64,000 nt of DNA from NCBI RefSeq assembly GCF_902459655.1, contig NZ_CABPSB010000025.1, forward strand, positions 1 to 64,000, read 5' to 3'. Shown piece after piece: positions 27,289 through 36,629 of the stretch. The translations under genes were made by a program, and so were the position numbers. Source of the stretch: Pandoraea anhela (GTDB taxonomy: Bacteria > Pseudomonadota > Gammaproteobacteria > Burkholderiales > Burkholderiaceae). The stretch's first letter is position 1. Each line of letters starts with the position of its first letter. The notes under the pieces were generated by a model. That model worked only from the letters and a program-made list of their open reading frames with translations. It was not told where the DNA came from and did not search any database.

Positions 27289-28710
27289 ATGGCCTTCCTG
27301 GACGATTTACGAGAGATTGTGGGACCAACAGGTCTCGTAGACATTGCCGACATCGCTGCTGCCGCCCCCTATCTGATCGACTGGCGTGGGCGATATCGCG
27401 GTAACGCGCGTGCGATTGCGCGCCCTGCCAGCACCGGCGAAGTTTCTGCCGTGCTTTCGTTATGCGCCGATCACGGCGTGCCCGTGGTACCGCAGGGCGG
27501 CAACACAGGATTGGTAGCAGGCGCCACGCCGTCGGAAACTGGTGATGCGGTGATTGTTTGCCTGTCTCGCATGTCACAAGTGCGCGAGATCGATATCGGC
27601 AACGACACCATGACCGTGGACGCTGGTTGCACACTGAAACAGGTTCAGGAGGCGGCAGCCGATGTTGACCGGTTGTTCCCTTTGTCCCTTGCCAGCGAAG
27701 GGTCGTGCCAGATTGGTGGAAACATTGCAACGAATGCGGGCGGTACAGCCGTACTTCGCTACGGCAACATGCGCGCGTTGGTGCTTGGTCTGGAAGTAGT
27801 ATTGCCGGATGGACGAATCTGGCATGGCCTGCGCGGGCTTCGCAAGGACAACACCGGCTTCGACATGAAGCAACTTTACATTGGCTCGGAGGGAACGCTC
27901 GGCATCGTTACGGCGGCCGTGCTTAAACTCTTTCCTGCACAGCATGCGCACGCGCTCGCGTGGGTAGCTTTGAATTCTCCCGAGGCAGCTGTGAATTTGC
28001 TCGGTCGGTGCCGCGCCGCCGCTGGAGAAGCCCTGACGTCCTTCGAGCTAATGTCGCGCAGCCAATTGGATGTTGTCTACGCGACTGTGCCTGATACACG
28101 TGACCCACTCGACAGCAAGTCGGCCTGGGTACTGATGGTGGAGTTGACGGCAGGCCCACACGATGCGCCCTTGCAGACCTTACTCGAGTCCGTTATTGGC
28201 GAAGCACTTGAGGACGGAGTCGCACAAGATGCCGCACTACCTGTCAGCGAGACCCAGCGGCAGGCGTTATGGCACCTTCGCCACGCCGTCTCGGAAGCCA
28301 ACCAACACTTCGGCGTCAGCGTAACCCACGACATTTCCCTGCCGATATCGCGCATCGCGCAATGCCTGCGCGAGACAGAAAGGCGGCTTGACGCATCGGG
28401 TCTGACTTGCGACGCACGCTACTTGTACGTAGGTCATGTGGGGGACGGCAACATACATTTCATCGTACTCTTTCCGCATGACGCGTGGGAGCGTGTGACT
28501 GACCAGCGAGCACAAATTGACGCGATCGGCCGCATCGTCAACGACGCAGCTGTCGAGTTTGGTGGCAGTATCAGCGCCGAGCACGGCATCGGGCGAGCCC
28601 ACCGCGACGAGCTCATACATTACAAGAGCGACGTGGAGCTAGATCTGATGCGTGCTGTCAAGCACGCGTTGGATTCGAGCGGACGTATGAATCCAGGTAA
28701 GTTGCTATAA
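27289..28710 (+). CDS. GlcD-type FAD-linked 2-hydroxyacid dehydrogenase
   Basis: A 473-residue flavoprotein of the VAO/PCMH family. It has the FAD pocket VVPQGGNTGLVAGA (about 65-78) and CQIGGNIATNAGG (about 140-152), and the C-terminal metal/substrate part GHVGDGNIH and EHGIGRAHRDEL. This is the layout of D-2-hydroxyglutarate and D-lactate dehydrogenases. Three bases separate it from hyuB. It would oxidise a 2-hydroxy acid released in the pathway, with electrons passing to an electron-transfer flavoprotein or quinone. Confidence 0.88.
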   Translation: MAFLDDLREIVGPTGLVDIADIAAAAPYLIDWRGRYRGNARAIARPASTGEVSAVLSLCADHGVPVVPQGGNTGLVAGATPSETGDAVIVCLSRMSQVREIDIGNDTMTVDAGCTLKQVQEAAADVDRLFPLSLASEGSCQIGGNIATNAGGTAVLRYGNMRALVLGLEVVLPDGRIWHGLRGLRKDNTGFDMKQLYIGSEGTLGIVTAAVLKLFPAQHAHALAWVALNSPEAAVNLLGRCRAAAGEALTSFELMSRSQLDVVYATVPDTRDPLDSKSAWVLMVELTAGPHDAPLQTLLESVIGEALEDGVAQDAALPVSETQRQALWHLRHAVSEANQHFGVSVTHDISLPISRIAQCLRETERRLDASGLTCDARYLYVGHVGDGNIHFIVLFPHDAWERVTDQRAQIDAIGRIVNDAAVEFGGSISAEHGIGRAHRDELIHYKSDVELDLMRAVKHALDSSGRMNPGKLL

Positions 28711-28736
28711 CCCGACACCAAACAAAGAGAACGAAG

Positions 28737-29651
28737 ATGACGTTACATCAACGTGACCTTAAGGGCATGTTCCCTGCGCTGCCGACGCCGATGAATGCCG
28801 CTGGCGAGATCGACCTCGAGCGCCTGTCGGTGTTGGTCGCGACATTGATCGACGAGGGCGTGGCGGGACTGGTTCCCGTGGGCGGTTCAGGGGAATACAC
28901 AGCACTTTCACCGGAGGACCGGGTACGCGTCGTCGCTACCACGGTCGAAGCGGCGCGCGGCCGGGTGCCCGTCATCCCCGGAATACTTTCGCCGGGATAC
29001 GACGAGGCACTGTCTAACGGGCGCCGCTTCGTCGAAGTCGGGGCGGCGGGGCTTCTTTTGGTGACGCCTTACTATGTGACGCCGACAGACCAGGGTGTTC
29101 GTGCCTACTTTCGAAAATATCGTCAAATTGTGGGGGTGCCGCTGCTGCTATACGACATTCCTGCACGCACGCGTTACGCGACGCCACCGGCGACAGTGGC
29201 AGCCATGGGCAGCGACGATGGCTGCATTATAGGGATGAAAGCGTGCAATCCCGATCTGGGCCTATTCGCGCAGACAGTTCAAATGGCGAAGAATGACGTA
29301 GCGGTGATGAGCGGAGACGATCTGTTGTACGTCCATCATGTACTACTCGGCGCGACCGGTGGCATCCTTAGTTCCGCCGGCTTGTTGCCACGATTTTGGA
29401 ACGACATCCACCGCTTGGCAAGCAATGGAGAAGTCGGCCGAGCATCGGCCGAACACAGCCGACTGGTTCCCGCACTCCACGCTCTATTCAGAGAACCTAA
29501 CCCAGGTCCAGTGAAAGCGGCGTTTGGATTGATCGGAGACCCTGTTGGAGAGGTGAGATTGCCGCTAATACCGCCGCGAGCCCAAACCTTGGAAGCTGTC
29601 AAAAAAGAGCTGGCTTTCCTGCTAGACAACAGGCAGGAGTTGAACGGTTAA
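28737..29651 (+). CDS. DapA-family aldolase/lyase
   Basis: A 304-residue TIM-barrel of the dihydrodipicolinate synthase/N-acetylneuraminate lyase family. The Schiff-base lysine is Lys168 (IGMKAC) and the catalytic tyrosine Tyr139 (LYDIPARTR); the pyruvate-binding GTTGE loop is GGSGEY (49-54). RBS-like AAAGAGAACG precedes the start. In this operon a biosynthetic DapA is unlikely. A lyase or dehydratase that splits a keto acid at the end of the route is more plausible. Confidence 0.88.
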   Translation: MTLHQRDLKGMFPALPTPMNAAGEIDLERLSVLVATLIDEGVAGLVPVGGSGEYTALSPEDRVRVVATTVEAARGRVPVIPGILSPGYDEALSNGRRFVEVGAAGLLLVTPYYVTPTDQGVRAYFRKYRQIVGVPLLLYDIPARTRYATPPATVAAMGSDDGCIIGMKACNPDLGLFAQTVQMAKNDVAVMSGDDLLYVHHVLLGATGGILSSAGLLPRFWNDIHRLASNGEVGRASAEHSRLVPALHALFREPNPGPVKAAFGLIGDPVGEVRLPLIPPRAQTLEAVKKELAFLLDNRQELNG

Positions 29652-30289
29652 GTTCGACCGAACCGGGGCACGTACCAATGGATGCCTGACGGATTTCTCC
29701 CATCATGTCTATGCTGCTCCTAAGTTTGGAAGGAGACGCTAGCGCCGATTCGCCGATGAAGCCCCCCAATATCCGAAGTCCGACTTTGTTTTCCGGTCGT
29801 CGCCTCAGTTCTTCGTTCGTCGCATATCGTATGCCGCGCACAGCGCTCCCAGCATCAGAAGTATCGGCAACACTGAAGTCTGTGGTGCCCCCCCCGGATA
29901 CCCATTTTGGCGAAAATGTTCTCCATGAATAGGTGTCCGATGACCAAACAACGTCGTTCGTTTTCCGCTGGGTTCAAATGCAATGCTGCGGCGCTGGTAC
30001 TCGACCAAAGCTACAGTCGCTACGCAACCAGTTACTCAGTCGCTCTGCCCACTAACCGACGATGCTAGGGCAGATTCGGTTGGCATTGCGATCGGGCGTT
30101 TTGTATCAAAACTCGCCGCTAGCCTTTGGGCGAAAACCGCAATTGTGATTATATTCAATGCAGTCATAAGTGTAGCTCCGCAAGCCGATTTTGCGTAAAA
30201 AGCGTAACACCGGTTGGGCTTTCTAATTAAGTGATGGCACGACTTGATGGCGTTTATCGCGGACGGCAAGCCTATGCCCTAGCTGCCCA
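29652..30289. other. Non-coding stretch between convergent operons
   Basis: About 640 bp between the ends of the plus-strand hydantoinase operon and the minus-strand ferredoxin-reductase operon. Short open frames on both strands (about 65-80 codons) have no recognisable domain and no convincing ribosome site. No strong terminator hairpin with a T-run was seen. It may be a decayed gene. Confidence 0.45.
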
Positions 30290-31477
30290 CTACACTGCAC
30301 CGTCCCGCGTCAAGATCATCCGGGCGTCCATATGGCCGCTGACGTCGTTCCATGACTCGACAGCCAGGAGCTTTTGTCCATCAAAATGCTTGAGACTAAA
30401 CGAGTCCGACGTCACTGTGCATCTTTGAGGTGCGGCGACTGCGGCTGGAAGCCACCCTGCCATTTGCATCTTGATGCCGAATTGATCCGACCAAAACCAG
30501 GGAGCTTCGGGGGCAGGAATCGGGTGACAGCAAAGCGTCATTGCGGCAATGCGAGCTTGCTCCTGCGCTGCCTGCACCGATTCCCATCGGGTATATCGTT
30601 GGTACCGCGCGCTGAAGCTGCGAGCGCAGTCACCTATCGCAAGAATGTCGGGTTCCGAACTAACTTGCCGGGAGTCGACGACAATCCCATCCTCGCACAC
30701 TAGACCAGCGTCTTTCGCGAGCGAATCCCGAGCGACAGATCCAATACCGGCGAGACATACATCCGTGACACATTCCTCTCCGCAGCTGAGGCGCATAGTC
30801 GCGCGGAGAGGATTCTTGGGGGCCGGAATGCTAGTTATGGAGACGACTTCGGCGTTGCAACGGATGTCAACGCCGTTCTCTCGATGCAGTGTTGCCACGC
30901 GCTCAGCGAAGGCAGGAGAAGCAACTCGGCTCAGTATCCGATGCGACCGCTCGATAACCGAAACGGAGACCCCCAGGGATCTCGCTGCGGCGGCGACCTC
31001 CAACCCAATGAAGCCGCCCCCCACGACAGTGAGATGTGCGGCATTCTGCAAGGCGCCTCTAAGCGCGCGGCTGTCACTCGCGGTAGATAAACTTAGGGCT
31101 GAGTAGCTACTGCACCCCGCACCAGACGTCCATTTTCTCGGTTGCGAACCGGTCGCCATTACGAGTTTGCCGTAGCCGAGCACTTTCCCGGATGCCAAAT
31201 GGACCCGGCGTGCGCGCACATCAATGTGGATGGCGGGGTCGCCTGGGCACCAAGTCAAGGAGTTCCCGTCAAAGAACGCTGGAGGACGCAACGGAAGCAG
31301 TGTTGGTTCCTCTGCGCCCACCAACATTGCCTTTGAGAGCTGTGGGCGTTGATATGGCGTCTCGGGTTGAGCGTCAAGTAAAGTGAGCGTTCCTGTGTAT
31401 CCAAGCCGGCGTAACGTTGCGGCGCATGTGACGCCAGCATGGCCAGCGCCTATAACGACAACGGATTGCAGTGTCAT
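30290..31477 (-). CDS. FAD/NAD(P)H ferredoxin reductase
   Basis: A 395-residue BphA4/CamA-type reductase. The FAD motif GAGHAG is at 10-15, the NAD motif VVGGGFIGLE at about 151-160, and the second FAD motif ILAIGDCA in the C-terminal half. The closing reductase domain begins near WFWSDQFG. It passes electrons from NAD(P)H to the [2Fe-2S] ferredoxin encoded two genes upstream. Its start overlaps the stop of the RidA gene by four bases. It is the last gene of the operon. Confidence 0.9.
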   Translation of the reverse strand: MTLQSVVVIGAGHAGVTCAATLRRLGYTGTLTLLDAQPETPYQRPQLSKAMLVGAEEPTLLPLRPPAFFDGNSLTWCPGDPAIHIDVRARRVHLASGKVLGYGKLVMATGSQPRKWTSGAGCSSYSALSLSTASDSRALRGALQNAAHLTVVGGGFIGLEVAAAARSLGVSVSVIERSHRILSRVASPAFAERVATLHRENGVDIRCNAEVVSITSIPAPKNPLRATMRLSCGEECVTDVCLAGIGSVARDSLAKDAGLVCEDGIVVDSRQVSSEPDILAIGDCARSFSARYQRYTRWESVQAAQEQARIAAMTLCCHPIPAPEAPWFWSDQFGIKMQMAGWLPAAVAAPQRCTVTSDSFSLKHFDGQKLLAVESWNDVSGHMDARMILTRDGAV

Positions 31478-31875
31478 GACGACCTCGCGACAATCAGATC
31501 GACCTCGACGAGGGCTCCCCTTCCGAGTCGTGCAACGCCGACAGTCGTTCTTCCGGGAAGCGCAGCGGGGTTCGCGTAGTACCGAAAATAGATGTCGTTG
31601 AAGCCTTCGAAATCGCGCTCGAACTCAAGAAGGTAAGCACGGACAAAAAGCGTGTGGCTAAGTGAATAGCCGGCGGCCGTTGCGATCAGTTGCAGGTTAC
31701 GAAATACGAGTTCGGTCTGTTCCCGAATACGGAGCGGCAGCGGGTTGTCGGGTGCGTCTGGGTCAATGGGCAACTGCCCCGTGATGTAAAGCGTCTGCTG
31801 GTACTCGGTTGCGTGGGCATAGCGCGAGGACTTCGGCGGTGGAGCAGCTTGGGGACAGTAGATGTGCTTAATCAT
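31474..31875 (-). CDS. RidA-family imine/enamine deaminase
   Basis: I place the start at ATG 31875 (MIKHIYCPQAAPP). The open frame extends 31 codons further but those are not RidA-like. The ~133-residue protein shows LYITGQLPIDP and the substrate arginine in LPGRTTVGVARL, followed by ALVEVDLIV. It probably clears a reactive imine or enamine made by the oxidative enzymes of this operon. It overlaps the downstream reductase (ATGA). Confidence 0.9.
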   Translation of the reverse strand: MIKHIYCPQAAPPPKSSRYAHATEYQQTLYITGQLPIDPDAPDNPLPLRIREQTELVFRNLQLIATAAGYSLSHTLFVRAYLLEFERDFEGFNDIYFRYYANPAALPGRTTVGVARLGRGALVEVDLIVARSS

Positions 31876-31995
31876 GTATGGGTACAGAACTGGTAGTTGT
31901 CGGTTGCACTTCCTTCCGTGCCTGAAAGAAGGCGATGTTTCGTCCGATGTTTTTAAAATGGCCCACACCTCCGCGCAGTTCGCGCCAGAAGAAGG

Positions 31996-32331
31996 TCAGT
32001 ATTCCTGCTCGGCAACTTCGACGCGCAAGCCCTGCATGGACTCGTCGACAGTGACCTGGCAAGCCAGGCGGCTGCGGGGATGCCGGTTGGTCAAGCTCGA
32101 AAGCAGCGCGTCCTCCCCCGGTGTCGGCGCACCCACTAGGCCCCAGGCCGTTTCCGATACACGAATGTGGCAAGTGCCGCATGCGGCGGATCCGCCGCAA
32201 TCGCCCAGGATTCCAGGAATGCCATTCGCCAGCGAGATGCTCATCAGGCTCTGGCCTGGCTTGGCTTGCACCGTGAAAACGCCATCCGCAGGCGTGGTGA
32301 ATGAAATTGAGATCATTTTCGCAGTGACCAT
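31996..32331 (-). CDS. [2Fe-2S] plant-type ferredoxin
   Basis: A ~111-residue ferredoxin with the cluster ligands in GDCGGSAACGTCHIRV plus a distal LACQV cysteine. A TTG at 32346 and an ATG at 32316 are alternative starts; ATG 32331 is taken provisionally. It is paired with the reductase two genes downstream. No Rieske oxygenase or P450 that would usually receive the electrons is encoded nearby, which is odd. Confidence 0.88.
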   Translation of the reverse strand: MVTAKMISISFTTPADGVFTVQAKPGQSLMSISLANGIPGILGDCGGSAACGTCHIRVSETAWGLVGAPTPGEDALLSSLTNRHPRSRLACQVTVDESMQGLRVEVAEQEY

Positions 32332-32378
32332 ATGTAAGTGCCGCAAGGCGTGGAATGATTGGCAAGAAGGTGGCGCGT

Positions 32379-33164
32379 TCAGGCGTTGAATTCAGACAAC
32401 GAAGCAGAGCTCGACAGGTGGTTATCCAGCCGATCTCGCAACACCTGGAATTCATTCGACGAGATATCTCGTGGAAAGGCATCGGGAATCGTCACGATTT
32501 CCGTAATTCGCCCTGGCGTGCCGCTCATTAGAACCACCCGGTCCGCCAATGCCAGGGCTTCAGAAAGGTCGTGCGTCACCATCAAGACTGTCGCATGAGT
32601 ATCACGCCATGTCGCAAGAAGATAGCTGTGCATCATCCGACGCGTCTGAATATCCAGAGCGCCGAAAGGCTCGTCCAACAGAAGGACTGAAGGTTCTGTC
32701 GAGAAAGCTCGTACGAGCGCCACTCGCTGTTTCATGCCCCCCGAAAGTTCAGATGGCGTGCAGTTTGCGAATCGTCCGAGGCCGACGCGCTCGAGTAGCG
32801 TCATGGCGCTTTTCCGGGCGTCTTCCTTCGGGAGGCCACGATTCTCCAGCGCAAAGGCCACGTTCCCCAATGCAGTCATCCAGGGGAAAAGGTTGTACGT
32901 CTGAAACAACAGCGCTGTGTCTGTGGTAGGGCCTGCGACTTGGCGACCGGAAACAAACACGTAGCCATCACTCGGCTGTTCGAGGCCAGCCACCATATTG
33001 AGAATGGTGCTTTTCCCGCAGCCGGACGGCCCAATGAAGGCGGTAAACGATCCGGCCGGTAACTTCAGCGAGATGTTTTCGACGGCCATCCGATCACGCC
33101 ATCGCTTCGTAGCGTGGTCTATGACGATGCTTCCTTTCACGCCTGATGTAGTGACTTCAGCCAT
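32379..33164 (-). CDS. TauB/SsuB-type ABC importer ATPase
   Basis: A 261-residue ATPase of the nitrate/sulfonate/taurine class. It carries Walker A GPSGCGKST, Q-loop FQTYNLFPWMT, signature LSGGMKQRVALVRA, Walker B LLLDEPFGALD and H-loop MVTHDLSEA. Its start lies 8 bp inside the permease gene, so the pair is coupled. It serves the permease and the Tat-exported binding protein of the same operon. Confidence 0.93.
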   Translation of the reverse strand: MAEVTTSGVKGSIVIDHATKRWRDRMAVENISLKLPAGSFTAFIGPSGCGKSTILNMVAGLEQPSDGYVFVSGRQVAGPTTDTALLFQTYNLFPWMTALGNVAFALENRGLPKEDARKSAMTLLERVGLGRFANCTPSELSGGMKQRVALVRAFSTEPSVLLLDEPFGALDIQTRRMMHSYLLATWRDTHATVLMVTHDLSEALALADRVVLMSGTPGRITEIVTIPDAFPRDISSNEFQVLRDRLDNHLSSSASLSEFNA

Positions 33165-34107
33165 TTCTTTGCCACCAAATAATGTGCCCCTGCATCCAGA
33201 GCATTAAACGGTCCATTGCGAACCCCAGGAGGCCAATGGTTAATACACCGACCATCACCAACTTCATGTTGAACATCTGCTGGCCCGTAATGACCAGATA
33301 GCCCAGGCCGGAATTGATGCCTGCCATTTCACCGGCAAGCACCGCCATCCAGGCACCAAACAGACTCATTCGAAGCATGGTGAGGATGCTGGGGGCTGCG
33401 GCGGGCAGCAAGACATGCCTCCATAGTCGCTGCCTGGAAGTGCCCAGCGTCTGAGCAACCTTGATGTATTCCTGAGGCACCCCATCGAACGCGGCCACAG
33501 CCGAAATGGTGACGGAGCTGAAGATCGCCATGACCACGACAAATATCGCCGCGGGAACGCCCACCCCCACGATGGCAATAGCAAATGGGATCCAAGCCAC
33601 AGGCGCGACAGGGGCCAGTGTCTGGACGATCGGCATGACGAGGCGCCTGACCACGCGCACTTCTATGACCAGTATCGAGACCACCATGGCTAGCAAGATA
33701 CCAAGCAGGAGTCCGCCAAATATGCGTGCCATGGTGATTAGGCTAGACTCAAAAAGACTCGATTTCTGAACGCCGAACCCTACCGACGCCGATCCGCTGA
33801 AGAGATAGGGAAGCGTTTCGCTTGGGGGCGGAAGGATGTGCGGATTTAGTAGTCCGGTTGCCGCGCAGATTTCCCAGAGCGCCACAATAATTAGCCAGGC
33901 AAGCACGAACCAGCCGAGATTGCAGAGGGCATCTTTCGATAATCCTTGCTTCCGCTTTACGGTCTTTTCAGATGCCCCTGGAACGCGGATGCCAGGCAAC
34001 TCGTCGCTCTGCGCCGGCAATGCATGAGATGGCTCTGCAAGCGAGGCATTGCGGGTATCTTCGATGGATGGCGTTTTTGCCGCGTCTATCGCATGCACTG
34101 AGTTCAT
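33157..34107 (-). CDS. TauC/SsuC-type ABC permease
   Basis: A 316-residue permease with a ~65-residue cytoplasmic N-terminal tail, six membrane segments (first around WFVLAWLIIVALWEI) and the EAA-like loop GVPQEYIKVAQTLGTSRQRLWRHVLLPAA. Its ATG overlaps the stop of the DUF1116 gene (ATGA, 34104-34107). The long polar N terminus is more than most family members have. Confidence 0.92.
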   Translation of the reverse strand: MNSVHAIDAAKTPSIEDTRNASLAEPSHALPAQSDELPGIRVPGASEKTVKRKQGLSKDALCNLGWFVLAWLIIVALWEICAATGLLNPHILPPPSETLPYLFSGSASVGFGVQKSSLFESSLITMARIFGGLLLGILLAMVVSILVIEVRVVRRLVMPIVQTLAPVAPVAWIPFAIAIVGVGVPAAIFVVVMAIFSSVTISAVAAFDGVPQEYIKVAQTLGTSRQRLWRHVLLPAAAPSILTMLRMSLFGAWMAVLAGEMAGINSGLGYLVITGQQMFNMKLVMVGVLTIGLLGFAMDRLMLWMQGHIIWWQRNG

Positions 34108-35339
34108 GGCCGCTCCCGTTCAGATGTGACCTCACCAAGCGCATTCACGGCTGAAGCAAAACAGGCAACGGGGGCCTCGGCGACGCCAATGCCAATCCAG
34201 CCAGAGATCCCGTTGCGATGCGCAACGCCGGTATGAATGCGGACGCCGGTGGCTCGTTCGAGAACGGCGTAAGCATCAAGGCCCAGCCCTAGAGCCGGCG
34301 CTCCGGATAGCGCCGGTGCGCGCCAGGAATGGTGACCAGCAAACAGTCGTTGCATGGCGTTCCCGCAGGCTGTTGCTTCCTCCCAGCTTCTATCCATCGC
34401 TCGCGCAATCTCCGGAGACGTGTGGGCGATGCACCCTCCCAGACCAAAGGCCTCCATGATTGCGCTGTCTCCGAGGTCAGCGTGCGCGTCGACCTCGGAG
34501 AACCCGGGGAACCATGCACCTCTGGGCAAGACTGCCGGCGCCTTGAACCACCGCCCAGGAAGGCCTGCGATCTGAATGCCGCAGTCTGAGCCATTGCGGC
34601 TGATTGCGGTAACGATGCTCGATCCGGAGACCCCGACTGCTGCGTCAAGGCACAGCTTGGCAGCGGCCATCGCGTAATTCAGGAAGTGTTGCGGATGGCT
34701 GATGAGCCAATCGCGTACATCCATCGGCAACGATGGGGCCAACGCCGACAAGAAGGACAACATGCCGGCAATATTGCGTTGATGAACGTCGTCTCCAAGC
34801 TCAACTGCGCGCTCAAGCAACGGCAGCATGGGCAAACCATCAGGGGGGAGCGCTTGCGCAATCGCATCGGCAATCGTTGTTTCTACGAAACGCAGCCCTT
34901 GCGCGACGTCCGTACCATAGGCGCCGAACCGCAGCACGCGCTGTCCTTTTTCCGCAAGCGTCGCAAAACTGCATGCGCCACTCGCCTCGTCCACGACCCG
35001 AAACAACCGCTGACTCGGCCTAACGACCCCCGCCATGGGAGAGACGACACCTAACGAGTGGTTGGCGTGGAGCCTGATCTCTCCCTCAAGAATGAGACGC
35101 TTCGCGTCGATTGGGTTGCTTGCCCACCCCTCGTGCTGCACCGCGCCCATCAAAGCGTGAAGCAGCGTTGGCGCGGGCACCTGCCCTGGGTCCAGCGGCG
35201 GCCCGGCATGTCCAAGGCTTCGACCTTCGAAGCCAATGACGTCGCTTGCAAGAACGACTTCTTTCAGGATTGGAGCGCATGCACGAATGCGCTTCAGGGC
35301 GATTGCATTGGCGGCATTTGTCGATTCGCGGGCGCTCAC
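34104..35339 (-). CDS. DUF1116 (AllG/YlbE-like) protein, possible carbamoyltransferase subunit
   Basis: A 411-residue protein with the DUF1116 landmarks GVVSPMAGVV, VLRFGAYGTDV, ERAVELGDDVHQRN, a long NGSDCGIQIAGLPGRWFKAPA stretch and GDSAIMEAFGLGG. In Escherichia coli the homologue AllG works with AllF (FdrA) and AllH as oxamate carbamoyltransferase. Here neither partner is adjacent, so the protein acts alone or with other subunits. It starts with GTG overlapping the TGA of the monooxygenase gene. It may cleave or transfer a carbamoyl group from the imported compound. Confidence 0.82.
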   Translation of the reverse strand: MSARESTNAANAIALKRIRACAPILKEVVLASDVIGFEGRSLGHAGPPLDPGQVPAPTLLHALMGAVQHEGWASNPIDAKRLILEGEIRLHANHSLGVVSPMAGVVRPSQRLFRVVDEASGACSFATLAEKGQRVLRFGAYGTDVAQGLRFVETTIADAIAQALPPDGLPMLPLLERAVELGDDVHQRNIAGMLSFLSALAPSLPMDVRDWLISHPQHFLNYAMAAAKLCLDAAVGVSGSSIVTAISRNGSDCGIQIAGLPGRWFKAPAVLPRGAWFPGFSEVDAHADLGDSAIMEAFGLGGCIAHTSPEIARAMDRSWEEATACGNAMQRLFAGHHSWRAPALSGAPALGLGLDAYAVLERATGVRIHTGVAHRNGISGWIGIGVAEAPVACFASAVNALGEVTSERERP

Positions 35340-36583
35340 ACGGTCTCTCCGGTTGGCGTCACGTCGTTGTCAAACGGTGCGAGCACCTCATCGACCGAAT
35401 GCCCGGTGATTTCGGCCATGCCTGGAACATGGGGAATCACCTCTTTCCATGGGCTGGAGGCGCGCGCCCAGATGTCGACCATGCGCTTGGCAAGTGGGGC
35501 GTCATGGATAAGGCAATCCATGAGCCCGCTCACAGTGGAGTCTGTCGGCACCTCGGCAAGATGTTTGCAGAAGGCGTAGATTTCTCGACTCTCGCGCTCG
35601 CGCCATTCAGGATAAGCCGTGGGCCAATCGCCGTTGACGATGAACGTTGACAGCGCTTCTGACGCATGCAAAGCGTCGCATATGCCCTGTGCGCCGGCGG
35701 GATGTTTAAAATGCGCCGCGTCGCCGACCAATGCCCAGCCGGCTCCTGTGTGCTGCCTATAGAAACCTTCGAGCTTTGTCGAGCCAAGTACGCGGCTGAC
35801 TTTTGTCGCGCCTTCCAGCCGGGCCCACAAAGCGGGAATGGACTGAATGCGCTCCAGATAGAACGCCTCCATGTCGCTGATGCTGTTACGCAGGTTGACC
35901 GGACCATTCATGGTGACGACATGGTGATCGTCGTCCGCAGGGAAGTGCGCGCAGATCCAAGGAGGGGCGAAGAAAAAGTCCTGAGTGTTGCGCGACTTGG
36001 CTCCCTTCCAGTAAGCAAAGTAGAGCATCGTCTCGCTTGGCATCACCTTTTTCCGCTCGAGACCAAGGCATCGAGCCATCGTGGAGTTCACGCCGTCGGC
36101 CCCCACAACTAGCGGCGCACTGAATCGCTCCTCTCCATCCGGGCCTTGGCACACAATGCCGGTGACGGGGTCTGTCGACGTACCAGAGCCCAACAGAGAA
36201 ACCACCTGCATCCCCTCCAGGACGACGCATCCCAGTGACCGAGCCTTGTTCACCAGGATGGCGTCCAAAGTGATGCGTCGCACGCACAACGCCCAGTCAC
36301 GTCCATTCACCGGCGCATGGGGGGCGACTACCGCGCGTCCCTGGTGGTGCCAGGCCGTATACAGTGGCGGCGGCCGATGCGCCTCAATCTCGTCGAGCAC
36401 CCCAAGTGCTTCAAGTCGCGCCAAAGTATTGGGGTAGATCACATGCGTGGAAAGCGTATCGGAAGGAAAACGAGCCCGGTCGACGGCTAGCACACGAAGC
36501 CCTTTGCGGACCAAATTGATTGCCAGGGAAGCGCCTGCGGCACGCGTTCCGACAATAATGACGTCAAAGGTTGAAGCGTTCAT
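35336..36583 (-). CDS. FAD-dependent monooxygenase/oxidoreductase (PHBH fold)
   Basis: A 415-residue flavoprotein with the N-terminal Rossmann motif VGTRAAGAS (11-19), the mid DG motif VVGADGVNS and the C-terminal VGDAAHFKHPAGAQG typical of class A flavin hydroxylases and geranylgeranyl-reductase-like proteins. It would hydroxylate or oxidise the operon's substrate with NAD(P)H and oxygen. It is coupled to the DUF1116 gene by a 4-bp overlap and lies 46 bp after the binding-protein gene. Confidence 0.88.
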   Translation of the reverse strand: MNASTFDVIIVGTRAAGASLAINLVRKGLRVLAVDRARFPSDTLSTHVIYPNTLARLEALGVLDEIEAHRPPPLYTAWHHQGRAVVAPHAPVNGRDWALCVRRITLDAILVNKARSLGCVVLEGMQVVSLLGSGTSTDPVTGIVCQGPDGEERFSAPLVVGADGVNSTMARCLGLERKKVMPSETMLYFAYWKGAKSRNTQDFFFAPPWICAHFPADDDHHVVTMNGPVNLRNSISDMEAFYLERIQSIPALWARLEGATKVSRVLGSTKLEGFYRQHTGAGWALVGDAAHFKHPAGAQGICDALHASEALSTFIVNGDWPTAYPEWRERESREIYAFCKHLAEVPTDSTVSGLMDCLIHDAPLAKRMVDIWARASSPWKEVIPHVPGMAEITGHSVDEVLAPFDNDVTPTGETV

Positions 36584-36629
36584 TGTTCGATAGGAGAGTT
36601 CTGAGGGCTTGGAGCGGGGGCAGACATAG

